A stretch of 64,000 bases of DNA from Dactylonectria macrodidyma (Eukaryota; Ascomycota; Sordariomycetes; Hypocreales; Nectriaceae): positions 4,384,501 to 4,448,500 of the forward strand of contig JAGMUV010000002.1 in NCBI GenBank assembly GCA_020744425.1. Direction: 5' to 3'. Made by a program: the position numbers and the translations under genes. Positions 22,813 to 34,153 of the stretch are shown piece by piece. The notes below the pieces were generated by a model, which did not search any database, was not told the DNA's origin, and saw nothing but the letters and a program-made list of their open reading frames with translations. The first letter of the stretch is position 1, and every line of letters starts with the position of its first letter.

Positions 22813-24346
22813 ATGCCGGCCATGGTTGCTGGATATCAGCGGCTGAACGAGAGGAAGTCGCAGCCGAACCCCAACATTGTCTTCATCAAGCCGTTGACTG
22901 GACCCGATGAGAAAATAGCCCGTGATTTTCTGGAGAGAATAGCAGCGCAATGCCGTAAGTGATTCATTTAGTGAGATTCATCGAAACTACCGCCCTAACA
23001 ACGGCCGTGCCGTAGGACCCATCATGCGAGAACACTACCTTTATGTCACTTCGTTGGAGGAATACGAACCGAACCGTGAGTTTGTCGGGCGCAACTTCAA
23101 CGCTGGCGAGGTTGTTCAGCTTGTCCTGAAGTCGCCGAGCACCGGCCGTTGGCTTCCGTTTGACTATGTGCAAATGGTCATGATGCACGAGCTGGCCCAC
23201 TGCAAGCAAATGAACCACTCACGAGCATTCTGGGCTGTGAGAAACTCGTACGCGGCGAAGATGACCGAGCTCTGGTCAAATGGATACACAGGAGACGGTG
23301 TCTGGGGTAGAGGTACAAGCCTTGGGACTGGAGAGTGGGAGAATAATACGGTGCTTGCGGACGAGGTTTTACCTGAGCACCTATGCGGAGGCACATACAG
23401 ATCCCGGAGAAAGCGGAAGGCAAAATTTGCCGTGTCATATCAAGAGAGAAAGGAGAGGAGAATTCTGAAAAAGTTTGGGAAGAACGGAGTCGCTCTCGGT
23501 GCAGATGAGGATACTAAGGTCAAACTGGAAAAGGGGAAGAAGGTGCAGGGCAAACCTCGCGTCGCAGGGAGCGCAAGGGGCCGAGAACTCCGGGCTGCAG
23601 CGGCGTTAGCACGCTTCGGTACTCAGAAGGATGAGGAGTCAGTCCTCAAAGAGGATGCTATTGAGACGGACTCTGGCAGTGGGAGCGAATATGAGGATGA
23701 CGGGGCGATCGGACCCGATTCGAAAGACGCTGTGGATGTCAATGGTAAGAGGATGCTGGATGGAAAGGGTCAAGGAATGGTCAAGGTATGCGAAGATGAG
23801 GATGGCGACGACCCTTCAGCGAGGAATGAGCTTGATGAGCTACAGGGGATGATAAGGAGGATCAAGAGGGAATCACTCGAGCCGCAGGTTTCAACAAGAG
23901 CCGGTGATGTTATGGGAAATGGGAGAGTCAAATCAGAAGCTCATGAGGATGGCGACATTGAAGGACCCAGTCGAAGGGTCAAACCAGAGTCGGCGGATGA
24001 GCCATCTGGGATCGATGCGCCAGCTGGGCTAACGACGAACAGAAAGACTACCTCGAACACGTCTGAAGGTCCTAGAAAGCACCTTTCAAAGACACCAGCA
24101 ACAACAGAGAAGTCTACGAGGAGCACAGAGGGTCTACAGAACATCTCATGTTCGATGTGCTCGTTCTCGAACCCCAGGCCGGCGATCACCTGTGCCATGT
24201 GTGCCAATGTGTTGGATCACACGTCAGTCACAAATTCATGGCAATGCCAGAGCGATGCATGCAGGGATACGCTCTACCGCAACGCAAGCGACTGTGGAGT
24301 GTGCGGGCTTTGCGGACATAGGCGACAGGATGCTGGCTCGGCCTGA
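22813..24346 (+). CDS. WLM-domain (Wss1-like) metalloprotease with C-terminal zinc fingers
   Basis: Exons 22813-22954 and 23016-24346 (intron 22955-23015, GTAAGT..TAG, with a CTAAC branch sequence) encode 490 aa. The WLM domain runs from about residue 14 to 200. Its zinc site HELAHCKQMNH gives H105, E106, H109 and H115, the HExxHxxxxxH pattern of Wss1/SPRTN-like proteases, followed by SRAFWAVRNSYA. A basic linker (RSRRKRKAKF) and a long acidic disordered region follow. Near residue 426 is an RanBP2-type finger (CSMC-x10-CAMC), and the end has a second Cys-rich module (WQCQSDAC, then CGVCGLCGHRR). In yeast, Wss1 degrades proteins covalently trapped on DNA, guided by SUMO and Cdc48 binding. Membership of the WLM family is secure; equivalence to yeast Wss1 is inference because the tail motifs were not verified. 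Confidence 0.9.
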
Positions 24347-25124
24347 ATGGTGGACTAATCTAATCGTCCAGTCATGTTGTATCATGTCTTAGAACCGGCT
24401 CAGGCGTTCAGCAAGGTTATTGATATTGTTGAAGGTTACGTCGGAGAGTTGTTGGGACGGATGGGATGGTGACATGGCAGCAAGCGGTGTAGCGCACATA
24501 CGAAGATGGCTTGAGAAACAAAACAAACAATTTGTATGCAGCCAATCTAGTCCCTAAAACTTCCTAGGAGCCGTCCGTCCGTCTTAAAAAAAAAAAAAAG
24601 AGACAAGATGAATGGCTACCGTCTTGGCTTTGTTGTCATCGCAGAATACATATGCATGCGATGCAAGAATATGCACGGGTAAGGAGGCAAGCCACTCTCA
24701 TTCTCCACCGCCCTCACTAACACTAGGATTTAGGAGTTAAGACAACTGATGGCTTGTTTCATGATGAATCCGAGCCAACCAGCTCAACATGATGATTCAT
24801 GTCTCGCTGTATCTCGCATTTCTTTTCGTCTCCTCCTCCTTTGTTTCGATTGTTTCTCTGCAACGTACATTTCTTCCGCTGCGTGCAGTGTCGTCTTCGT
24901 TGACTACCCTGATAACTTACGTTCTCTCGGCACGATCTGTGATCGCCTCTACTTAGCTACGACTATCTACTTCCGTTATCGCCATTACGACTTATACCTG
25001 TCTGGTCTAACTACTCGAAACGACCCCTCTTTGAAGCCCCTCTCGAGCATCCGCGATCCCTATCCACCTAACGTACCTTTCAGCCGTCTCTTGACTCAGT
25101 CATAGCTACCGTACACCGCCAACA
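24347..25124. other. Intergenic and promoter of small secreted protein
   Basis: 3' flank of the WLM gene with a 14-base A run (24586-24599), then a C/T-rich leader of the secreted-protein gene from about 24800. No other gene seen. Confidence 0.5.
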
Positions 25125-25705
25125 ATGGTCTCTACTCAAAACATCCTCCAGGCCATCCTCATCGCCGCCGGTGCCGCACAGGGAATGATCCTCGACGAAG
25201 TGCCCCTCATGCCAAGAATCCCCAGCATGGCAAAACACCACGAGGTCCTCCGAGCGCGCGCCACCATGGAGGTGGACCACAGTTTGTTAGTGAAGGTCGA
25301 GTGCCTCGACCCTAGCCAGTATAGCATCCCACACCGTCTCTGAAACGGCCGTTTCGTTTTATCAAGCTTGAGTAGATTTACTTACACGTCTGGTTTCAAA
25401 GGGAAATTCTCCTCCACGACGAAACGGTGGCCCAGTTAAGCATCTGCGGCGGTATGCCTGGGTCTATTGAAGTGTGCAATGGCGCGCCCGAAGCGACGAC
25501 GAGTGAGGTCGGAACGGCAATGTTCGTTCTCACGACCAAAGAAGCGGGCGCTTTCATCAACATATCCAAGAAGCGGTGGATGCGGTGTATGCAGGCGGCG
25601 CGCGACCAGTGCCCAACGGGGAGCCTCTCGGCGACGTGTGTGGGGGGCACTTCGTTCGGTGACTTGAAGTTCACGCTTGAGAACCCGCGAGAGCAGGACT
25701 TGTAG
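25125..25705 (+). CDS. Small secreted cysteine-containing protein
   Basis: Exons 25125-25318 and 25402-25705 (intron 25319-25401, GTATAG..AAG) join in phase to 165 aa. An N-terminal signal peptide is evident (MVSTQNILQAILIAAGAAQG). The mature part contains six cysteines (VEC, SIC, EVC, MRC, DQC, ATC), consistent with three disulfides. The core SICGGMPGSIEVCNGAP, then FINISKKRW and CPTGSLSATCVGG, resembles a family of small secreted proteins common in ascomycetes, including plant and insect associates. No enzymatic motif is present and the biochemical role is unknown. It could be an effector-like or wall-associated protein, but nothing in the window shows this. The start is the first ATG after the pyrimidine-rich leader (aacaATGg). 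Confidence 0.8.
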
Positions 25706-26926
25706 ATTTAGAGAGGGCGGTCAAGACAGAGAGGCGGATGGTCGCTGATAATGGAGAAGGAGATCAGTGTTTGGGACAAGATGGATGAACAGGGCAGGAC
25801 AAAAGGCGGACAAGCTGAGGTGGGAGGGATGAGGGGCGAGAGCACGAGCGCGTGGGGGGGGGCTTTGTCGAGGAATCTGGAGAGGGATCTGTCAACGGAT
25901 CTGTCAAAAGACGGCCTGCTTGACGACTCAGAGATGCCGAGACCCCCTCAACGGATCCTTACCTTGCGCCCGCACACCGCTGGCACACCGGCGCAGCTTA
26001 GAGCGTTTCGATACACATATGTCGTAGTATTTAATATCTGGAACACACTCATTGGGCAGACTGGTGCCAGACAGCCAAACGTTCACCAAAGTCTAGACCG
26101 CCGTGGACCAAGATCGCTGATCGTCCTTGAGGGCAGCCCGTCTCAGCCAAGCCGCGGCCAGGTGTCATCATTGCCCTCCCAGTCCCCATTCTTCGCACGC
26201 CAAAAGCACGCCGAGCCCCCGTCCGCTGCAGGAGAAGTCACTGCCGCCGGCCTCTGATAGGCAGCCACACGCTCGCCAATCTATGGAGGGTGGTGAGCGT
26301 TGGAGCGAGCTGACCAGGGGGGGCCAAAAGCTGGGCCAAGAGAGCCGAGATTGTGGGAAAAGGGCACGAGCCTAGCGCTTCGTTTGTGCTGTAATTAGTC
26401 CACAGATGGATGGCATGGCTGGTGGGGGGCTAGGTATGAAGATACGAATCAAACGTGGGCCTAGCTAGGTATTGGTTGTCACGACTATCTACAGACGCAA
26501 TCGCCCTGGTTTTTTTTTGTATGAATAAGGCATGCATCCTACGCCGTCAGCGGCTAAGATGGGGTGGGTCATCAAGGGAATGATGCCATAGAGCGTTCGC
26601 TGCATAAGAGGTGGGCACGGATTCAGTGTATCAGTGCAGATTGACGGGGGGAGAACGAGGAATGAGGCGACGATAGCGTGGAAAACAACTTTGAGAGGCT
26701 CGAGGAGGTTTGGTGTTTGGCGGACTGCGTGTGTATTATGATTGGAGCACGTAACAAGGTCAATTGCGAGGGTGTGAAGCATGTAGGGGTGTGAGGGTGT
26801 CTCAAGGTGTGGTTGTGTGGATTACCAGTGGTAGGTCATGGAAAGTGTGGAGTCTCTGTGTGCGTGTGTGACGAATGTGAGTATGTATGTACCAATATGT
26901 GTACCAATGTGTGTTTGTATGATGAA

Positions 26927-26956
26927 TGTGTGTGTGAGTGTGTGTGTGTGTGTCTG
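26927..26956 (+). repeat. GT microsatellite
   Basis: Alternating TG/GT with one interruption (TGAGTG), embedded in a wider region of TATGTGTACCAATGTG-like sequence from about 26880. Confidence 0.85.
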
Positions 26957-27891
26957 TAGGATAAGGATGGATGATGATGCCCAGGTGCAGTGCCAACGAG
27001 TCGGCCGAAGGTGCCGTTAGCCGGTCTCGGAAACATGTGCGCGCGGGGTAGTAATCTGGCCTTTTGATTGGAGGAAGTAATCAATTGACACGGTACAGAT
27101 TCCGTTCTTGATAGGGAGGCAGTGAATCCATCAGATCATGATTGCGGGAGTCAGATTGATTGTGTAAGACTTCTTGAAGTTTGAAGATGTTTGGAATAAG
27201 TTGACATCTTGGAGCTCTGAATTTGACACCAGAAGGATTGGATAGCTGGGGGCGTATTTTTTTTTTAACAATATTGGTACCTACGTATGTGAGTCGGTCG
27301 GTAGGCATGGAAGATTACACAAGTCGACCCGGCCGCAACAAATCGGACGAAACAAAGACAGCAGGATGCATGGCAACCCAGACACGAGACCGGGCGCGCG
27401 TGGAACCCCAGAGACTCAAAGTTGGGGCTAGTCCAGGACAAGAGACGAGAGAAAGGCAAAGTCAGAGAAGACACAGAAGAAGCAACAGAAGAAGCATCCA
27501 CAAGGTTGGAGCTTGGAACTCAGAGGTTGGGTTTGAGGCGACAAAACGAGGGAGACACGCGGATGGTGCCAGCCACCATGTCTAGTGTGAAGCATGGTTA
27601 TCAAAGTGAGGTTCTCGTCTCCGTTCGCCGCCCGATTTAGGTCTGGGTATGGTGCTAACGCTGCATCGCCGGTCCTCTCTACCAGTGCCGGGGAAGTAGT
27701 AAGCTGGGGCCGGAACACCGTCATGATGGTGCGAGCGACGATGATCCATCCTCCATTGTAGTTGGAAAGTGGAAGGAGTTGATGGACCTGGCGTCACTTG
27801 ATCTCAGGTGCGACGCACTAAGGCAGAGAGGGGATGCATGTGTGACATTGCGACAAGAAGACCAGGACCATACTACCCCCATGAGAAGACG

Positions 27892-27939
27892 GTAGAGAGA
27901 GAGAGAGGAAGAGAGGGGAGGAGGAAGAGAGAGAGGGAG
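27892..27939 (+). repeat. GA-rich (purine) tract
   Basis: Nearly pure purine on the plus strand (GAGA and GGAA units); seen from the other strand it is a CT-rich stretch like those in fungal promoters. Confidence 0.8.
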
Positions 27940-30900
27940 TGAACAGAGGAAGGTTGAACAAAGACTGATTGAACAGAGACTTGTCGATCAGAGAGGGTTA
28001 GGTGAGAAGGTTGAACCAGAGAGCTGGAAGAGGGTAAAGACCGGGGACAAGAAAAGAAACGTATTCCACATAGTCGTATCCTTTACGTTTGTTCAACCAA
28101 CCCTCACGCTTCACAACTCGCACCTCCACCATCTCAGAGGTTGTGGTTGTCATGACGGGGTTCGGAGACGGCGTTCTGCATGGCGGCCCATCTGACACGA
28201 CAGCTGATGAAGAAAGTGCTGCTCATCTATCCCATCTCGAGTATAGCTCCATTTGATAAAACAGACTGACGAGACCGAGTAACGATCAGCATAGAAAGAG
28301 AAGGGGCAACAAGGGGGCGGTCCCTCCATTATCTCAGCCAGGAATTCAACGAAGCGGCGCGAAGCAAAAGGAGGCTAGCAAGGGGGGGGGTGACGGCGGT
28401 CGTAGGAGATGGCTCCAGGGAATACACAAGCAGCACTCGCTAATTACCCCGCAAAAGCAAACCTCAGGGTGTGTGTGGGTAGGTGCGGGATAGCCTGTAG
28501 GGGAGACTCGCTACGTAGGTAAGTAGGTAGGTACCTAAGTTAGGTGATGCTGGGGATGTGTGGGTGACGTCGATGCCCATGTCGACGGCTCACGGTGATT
28601 GCCTGCATGCAACGACGTAGCAAAGCTTCAACCAAGGTAAGAAATGCTATGTAGGGGCTATATTCGTGATGCTATGTATGAATGACTAGCCAAACGAGAC
28701 CTCAACTCGACATGTAGCCCCGCAGTACAAATTGGCAGCGACTTTCACAGGTACTTGGGATAAGGCAGGGAGGGTTGACAGCCAACACAGGCAATAACTA
28801 CTGCATCTCAATTGCCCTTTGTAAACGCCCCGGGGAGTTGGACTCTCTGGACTCCCTGGATTCCTTTGATTCCTTTGACTCTCTGTCAGTGGCAACGGAC
28901 CTGATTCGTTTGCGCTTCAGTGACCCTTGAGCTTCTTCTCCGCACTCGGCAGGGCTTTGGGTCTGGGACGTCGGCACTAACGCGCACTAGCAAGAAGGAG
29001 GGGCGCGCTTGCTTAGGGTGCGTGCGTGGAGCGTGCGTTGGTGAGTGCGTAGTGCGTGCCTTCCGCAGCCTCCGCGCGTGAGCGCGAGGGGGGGTCAGTG
29101 GGCACTTGCAGATGCGCCCCACCTATTCTCACATGGTCATAGCGCGGAGCACGCACACCTCCCGCAGTAGCACTGGACTGGCAGTAGCCTCAAGGTGCTG
29201 CGCTGTCGTGGGCCGCTCCTCCCTCTCCTCGGAGCTGCAGAATGCAGCATGCACCATGCGCATTCCAACAATTCGGCCACAATTACAGTATGTGCTAAGG
29301 TAGGGAGGCAGGAGCTTTTTAGGTTGGGGGTCATCCGTCACATCCTGTTGGGTTTGTGGCGGTCGGCAGGTGTGAAGCGTTGCGAGCTGCAGGGCGTTCC
29401 AACAAATCTGGGATGGTACGGATGGGGGAACCCAAAGGAGAGACTGTGAACGATAGACTATGAGATCGTCTGTTTGACGCTTCACGAGGGTTGATGAGAA
29501 ACGATAAGCAAAGAATGGCATGGATCGTGATGGACAAGTACGGGAGCACTATCTCTCTCTATTTGTACGAAAGTGGGAGAATGGGAAAGTGATGAAAGGG
29601 GTTGTTGAGAGGGGTAACTCAAGGCAAAATGGCCATTCAGCTCACAAAGACGGAAGGTAGCCGTCGTCCAAGCATGTGCCAGAGACGATCACCTCTGCCC
29701 GCCCTCTAGAGGTACCTAGTGCACTTGGTGCTTCACATCTGTGCAGTATTCTCGACCGCTCGCCTCGCCTCATCTTTGAATTACTAAGTACAACTCATAA
29801 GGTGGGTTGCATCAGACAGCAAGATGCACACCGATATGGCACCACCTCTAGGTAGCCAGCAAGACCGGTAAGGAAGAGGTGCACAGCAAGTGCCCACTTG
29901 CGCCTTCCCTTCCCTTTCCCTTTCTTTCGCTGCTTCGTTTGGGGTAACAGCAGCACTGGTACCTGCCTCGCACCTTCTTTCCAGGTTGGGGCCTTCTGCT
30001 TCCTGTTCCCGCTCTGTCAGGCTGCCTGCCTTTCATGCCCGTTGTTCATCTTCTCGTATCGATTCGCATCTCAGCTCGTCTTACTCTCGCACAGTCATTC
30101 AGGCACCTATTGTATCGTGATCGGGTCGCATAGTAAAACTGCATTTGCATCTTCAACAGTGCTTCCAAGTTCCGTCGTCTTTACAGTTATTCTAAGCTCT
30201 GTTTCTCTTCCCGCAACACAAACGAAGCTCAGCCAAGTGCATCGGCATCGCCCGCCGCCCATCGTCAGCCCACCTAGTGACGCATTCAAAACGCTGTCGC
30301 GGCCAGCAATTAGGCCAAGGGCGTTGCATACGACACCCCCTCGACCCATCATCAGCTCGCCGCCCGCGGATCAAACGGACTTTACAGTGTTAACGGGATC
30401 GAGACGGGCTTGACGCTCGAAACCACCGATGACAACCACCAACGAGAGAAGATAGGAACGCCAACTGCTAAATTCAAAGCCAGCGACCAGGTTCGAGCGG
30501 TTTGGGGGGTGGTCATCAACCCTGAACCCTGGAGCAACCCTACCTGTGCCTAGGTGCCAAGGTGCCTACCTACCGAACTGTGTCTCGCCCATCCACTTCG
30601 ACCACCCACTTCGACCCGCACAGAACCCTCCATTTATCATCCACCGAACCCTGGCCCGTGGCTTCCACCCGATCGCGGCGCGGCGTGCCACACGACGTCA
30701 CCCTCGCCCCTCCCGCCAATCGTCCCTCCATCCCTCCACTTCTTCATCTTGCCCCATCCTGTTGACCCATCTCCCACTTCGCATTCTGGCTCCGCATTTT
30801 GCTCTAAGAGGAACTTGGACCTTTGGCTGCTCCGCTGCCCTGCTGCTGGCCCTGCTGCTCTCCAGCGCGGTACCCGTATTGCAAAGGCTCCCACGCTACC

Positions 30901-31262
30901 ACTGCCGCTGCCGTGCTCCGCCAACACGGCCATTGCAGCACACCAGCACGCACCTCATTGTTCGGGCCTAATCCCCGTCCCGCCTCGGCCTCTTTGCATC
31001 CATACTAGGTCTTGCCCCACCAGCTGCTTGAGTCCCAGAGCCTCTGACTCTTGCGACCACTGTTGGGCTCGCTTCGCCCCAAATTGAACCGCCTCTACGG
31101 CCCTCGATTCCCATTCCCCGCCAAGTACAAGTACTGGACAGAACTCGCCTTTTCCCAAAAGCGGTAACGGCGATCTCCCATCAATGACCGGCTTGCACGC
31201 TCCCCTTTTTTAAGTTGATCGGCGCTCTTCATATTCACACTCGGCTCTTTATCAATCCCCCT

Positions 31263-31279
31263 CCCCCCCCCCCCCCCCC
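31263..31279 (+). repeat. Poly(C) run of 17
   Basis: Uninterrupted C run about 275 bp upstream of the start codon at 31554, within a C/T-rich leader. Confidence 0.85.
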
Positions 31280-31553
31280 AATCTTCCAAGCCAACACCCG
31301 CTCTTTTTTCTGAACCCTTCTTCCCATTCTCGACCTACTCCTCTTACTACTGACTCAACTTCTTCCCATACATCTGTCTTTCATCAGCCCACAATCTTCA
31401 CATTACTGTTACCCTTTCAAAACACACGTGCTACACTGCGACTGCGTGTGTCGAACCACCCTCGCACCACCGCGCTCATCGTCTCGCCATCCTACACCGC
31501 ACCTCCAACTATTTCTACCGGCACTGCCCTCGGCAGTCAACCTCTCATTCACA

Positions 31554-32450
31554 ATGTCTACCGACAACGCACCAAACGCCAACAACAACGGCGAAATGTA
31601 CGCACGCAACAGACGAGGTTCCATCACCCAAGCCGCCCTCACAAACCTCTTCCAGAGGGGCAACTCTGTCCCAACTGGCTCTGGTTTTCCACCCCAATCC
31701 AACTCGATGGATGCCAACCGCCGGCGGCTCTCCGTCACCACACTGGGTCTCTCGGGTACTTCCCCCAGCAGTGCCCAGCCTTTCGCCATTCGTCGTGGTA
31801 GCATGTCTACCAACTCCAACAACTCCGACTCTATTGATGAGAGCGCAATTGAGGACGATGACATGTGGTCAAACGCTGCTAGAACCGCGCCCAACACACC
31901 CTTTGTGCGGCGAATGAGCTTCACTGGCCCCGCCATGCGAACCGCCCGCCCTGGCGGTAGCCCCGGAAATGGTAATAACCCAACTTCTCCTCCCTCATCG
32001 CTCTCTCGTCGCCAAACGCAGAGTGGACAGAAATCGTCGCGCGTAGGCGCGCCGTCGCAGGGGTCCAGCATCTCGGCCGCTTGGTCAGCTGTTGGGCGTC
32101 GCGCCAGCACGATCCTACCTGCTTCTTCCCTTCCACAGGCAAGCAACACCAAATATCCAAGAGCCCCTTCTGACAATTATCCTTCTCGCCCAGACCAGCA
32201 AGGTTTCAACTGGTCCGAGCAGCTTAGATCTCGCGCCGAGAGCTCCGTCACAAGCACTCGCCCATCCTTCTCCTTCGCCTCCGGCTCTCCGCCGCGCGGC
32301 AATTCCATGCACGACCGCGCCAAGTCCGTCTCCGAAATGCCTATGCCTCAGCCTCCAGTGCAGGCTGCGGCGGTTAGGCCCAAGCAGGAGCGTCCCAAGC
32401 CCGACGCCTTCCAGGAGAGAATCCTCAAAGGAGACTTTTACATGGATTGA
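31554..32450 (+). CDS. Disordered conserved fungal protein with six RRxS/T sites
   Basis: A single exon of 298 aa starting at the ATG in cacaATGtct. The protein is low in hydrophobic residues and rich in Ser, Asn, Arg and Pro, so mostly disordered, with no enzymatic domain or membrane segment. Six matches to the basophilic kinase consensus R-R-x-S/T occur at S23, S60, S83, S122, T155 and S185, fairly evenly spaced in the N-terminal two thirds. This suggests a substrate of cAMP-dependent kinase or a related AGC kinase, possibly with 14-3-3 binding. The patch FNWSEQLRSRAESS and the end DAFQERILKGDFYMD look like conserved short motifs. I recognise the type as a conserved filamentous-fungal hypothetical protein but no function. 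The leader upstream is long and C/T-rich. Confidence 0.8.
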   Translation: MSTDNAPNANNNGEMYARNRRGSITQAALTNLFQRGNSVPTGSGFPPQSNSMDANRRRLSVTTLGLSGTSPSSAQPFAIRRGSMSTNSNNSDSIDESAIEDDDMWSNAARTAPNTPFVRRMSFTGPAMRTARPGGSPGNGNNPTSPPSSLSRRQTQSGQKSSRVGAPSQGSSISAAWSAVGRRASTILPASSLPQASNTKYPRAPSDNYPSRPDQQGFNWSEQLRSRAESSVTSTRPSFSFASGSPPRGNSMHDRAKSVSEMPMPQPPVQAAAVRPKQERPKPDAFQERILKGDFYMD

Positions 32451-34153
32451 GCTATGCTATGAATCGCGCCGAGCAATTCTGAGCATTTACGATTATGATG
32501 ACGACCACATTTATAATTAGGTGTGACCACGACCACGCTATCTCTGTCCAACGAACATCATATCTTTACAAACCACCCTTTGGTTGGACTTGTTGCACGA
32601 TATTACTACCTATCCGAGCTTGCCCTCAAGTTTTCTGTCAAGAAGATCTCTCGTTCATCTCCTGGCTTTGTTCGCTTGCATTTGGGTTTTCCACTTTCGT
32701 CAAAATCTTGTGGCAACATGTCACTGGGGACATGGCACAAAAAGGACAAAACAAATGGGGAGCATCATTTTATGAGGCTGGCGCAAAGGATCTGAGCATA
32801 CGGGGGTTGTCTTACAGAACACCCAGATGGGGTACTCTTGGTACATCAAGGAAGCGATGGGAAGAGATCGGCCTTACGACCATCTCAGGAGGAGAGTGTT
32901 AGCGAGCATAGGGAGTTTTTGTTTTTGGGTATTTCAGTCTGGAAATGTTGGCGCACATGGCTTATGTACATGTATTTGTCAAGCCCGTGTAGGAGTATTG
33001 GCCAAGCCATTGGCGGAGATGTCTCCCTAGTGAGCGTGGAGCCGCTTGGGAGCCCAAGGTGATGAGGAGTTTAACTACCGAGTCGAGGCATGTTATTGGG
33101 TGCAAACTAGCAAGAGATTGGTGTCAGCTTTAGACCTGAGCTAGAATGAATGTTCTCTTGCTATCTCTACCCAGATTACTTATCTTCCAAGTGATATGGC
33201 CAGTCTCTATCCAATAACTTGCTTCAGCAGCCCCCTATCATAGTTTATTAACAGCCTACTTGCTAAGCAGCCACCAAATGGACAGTTAATTTTGCACCTC
33301 ACCTCTGTTACAACACAATTAGTTATGATTTTGACCCAGTGGCCTCAGGTACAACTCAGGCCAACATTTACACCATAAACCAGCAAACGAATATCTTGAA
33401 AACTAGCTTCAACTTGTCTAAATGCATTAAGTTAAGTAATACTCCCTTGCAATAGCCCTAGATTATACTCAACTTATAAACCCCTTGAATATACAGTTAC
33501 CAGTAAACATGTTGAGCTTTGATGTAAAAGTGGGGGTGTACGCGGCTTCTAATCCCAAGACTGTAGAAATTGCTACTGCATAAACACTTGGGGTTGCGAA
33601 ATCCACCGAACATGGAATCATCCACTAGTGCAGCCCTCTAGGTGTCCAGTGTCAGCCGTAAAAATATGGGAGCAGGGCAAAGCATTATGATATCATATAT
33701 AAATTTTCAGGAAGATGTCACGACTCAAAGACGACAGATGCTTCTCGCCGGCCCCACGAGAAGGTGGCTCTACCAGAGTGGTGATATATATCCCGTTTCA
33801 CGAGATCCGTGGCCTATCGCACGTGCGTGCCGCCGTGACCTATCTTTGTACTACCAAAATGGGTCAAAACCGGCGCTTATTCTTCAAGCAGGTTCGCGGC
33901 GTTTGACCGCAAACCAGTCCACGCTGCCCATGCAAAGTCGAATCGCCAAGGTTTCCTTGCGCACGAGATCGATCGAGAGGTGCGTGCGCCAAGAACCGCT
34001 TCGTCAGAATACAGGGCCAGTCCAGTGGGAAGAAGGAGGACGGTAGGGAATTGCCCCGATGGGTGGTTGATTGGCTATTAATGCACACGAAAAATGCAAA
34101 TTAGGCAAGAGAAGAGGTAGGAAGACTAAGTGTAGTGGTGTCTTCGTCTTGCA
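32451..34153. other. Intergenic between convergent genes
   Basis: Lies between the 3' ends of the RRxS/T protein (+) and the Zn2Cys6 regulator (-). Bases 33100-33650 are distinctly AT-richer than the surroundings, with many stops in all frames. No gene, RNA or repeat family recognised. Confidence 0.5.

Larger units (their letters stand above)
25706..31553. other. Gene-poor 5.8 kb with simple repeats and a long leader
   Basis: No open frame here could be tied to a family. It holds a GT/TG microsatellite (about 26927-26956), a GA-rich tract (27892-27939) and GTAGGT-like repeats near 28518-28543. From about 29890 to 31550 the plus strand is C/T-rich with open frames in all three forward frames, which reflects base bias in a promoter or leader and not coding. 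A 17-base C run is at 31263-31279. Non-coding transcripts are possible but cannot be seen from sequence alone. Confidence 0.5.

Noticed and set aside
27428..28198. Minus-strand frames such as MTTTTSEMVEVRVVKREG and MTVFRPQLTTSP
   Set aside because: They lie in a strongly strand-biased CT/GA region. I could not join them by consistent splicing and saw no domain.
30546..31087. Overlapping plus-strand frames of 141 and 177 codons
   Set aside because: Open in several frames at once because the plus strand is C/T-rich; best read as promoter or leader sequence.
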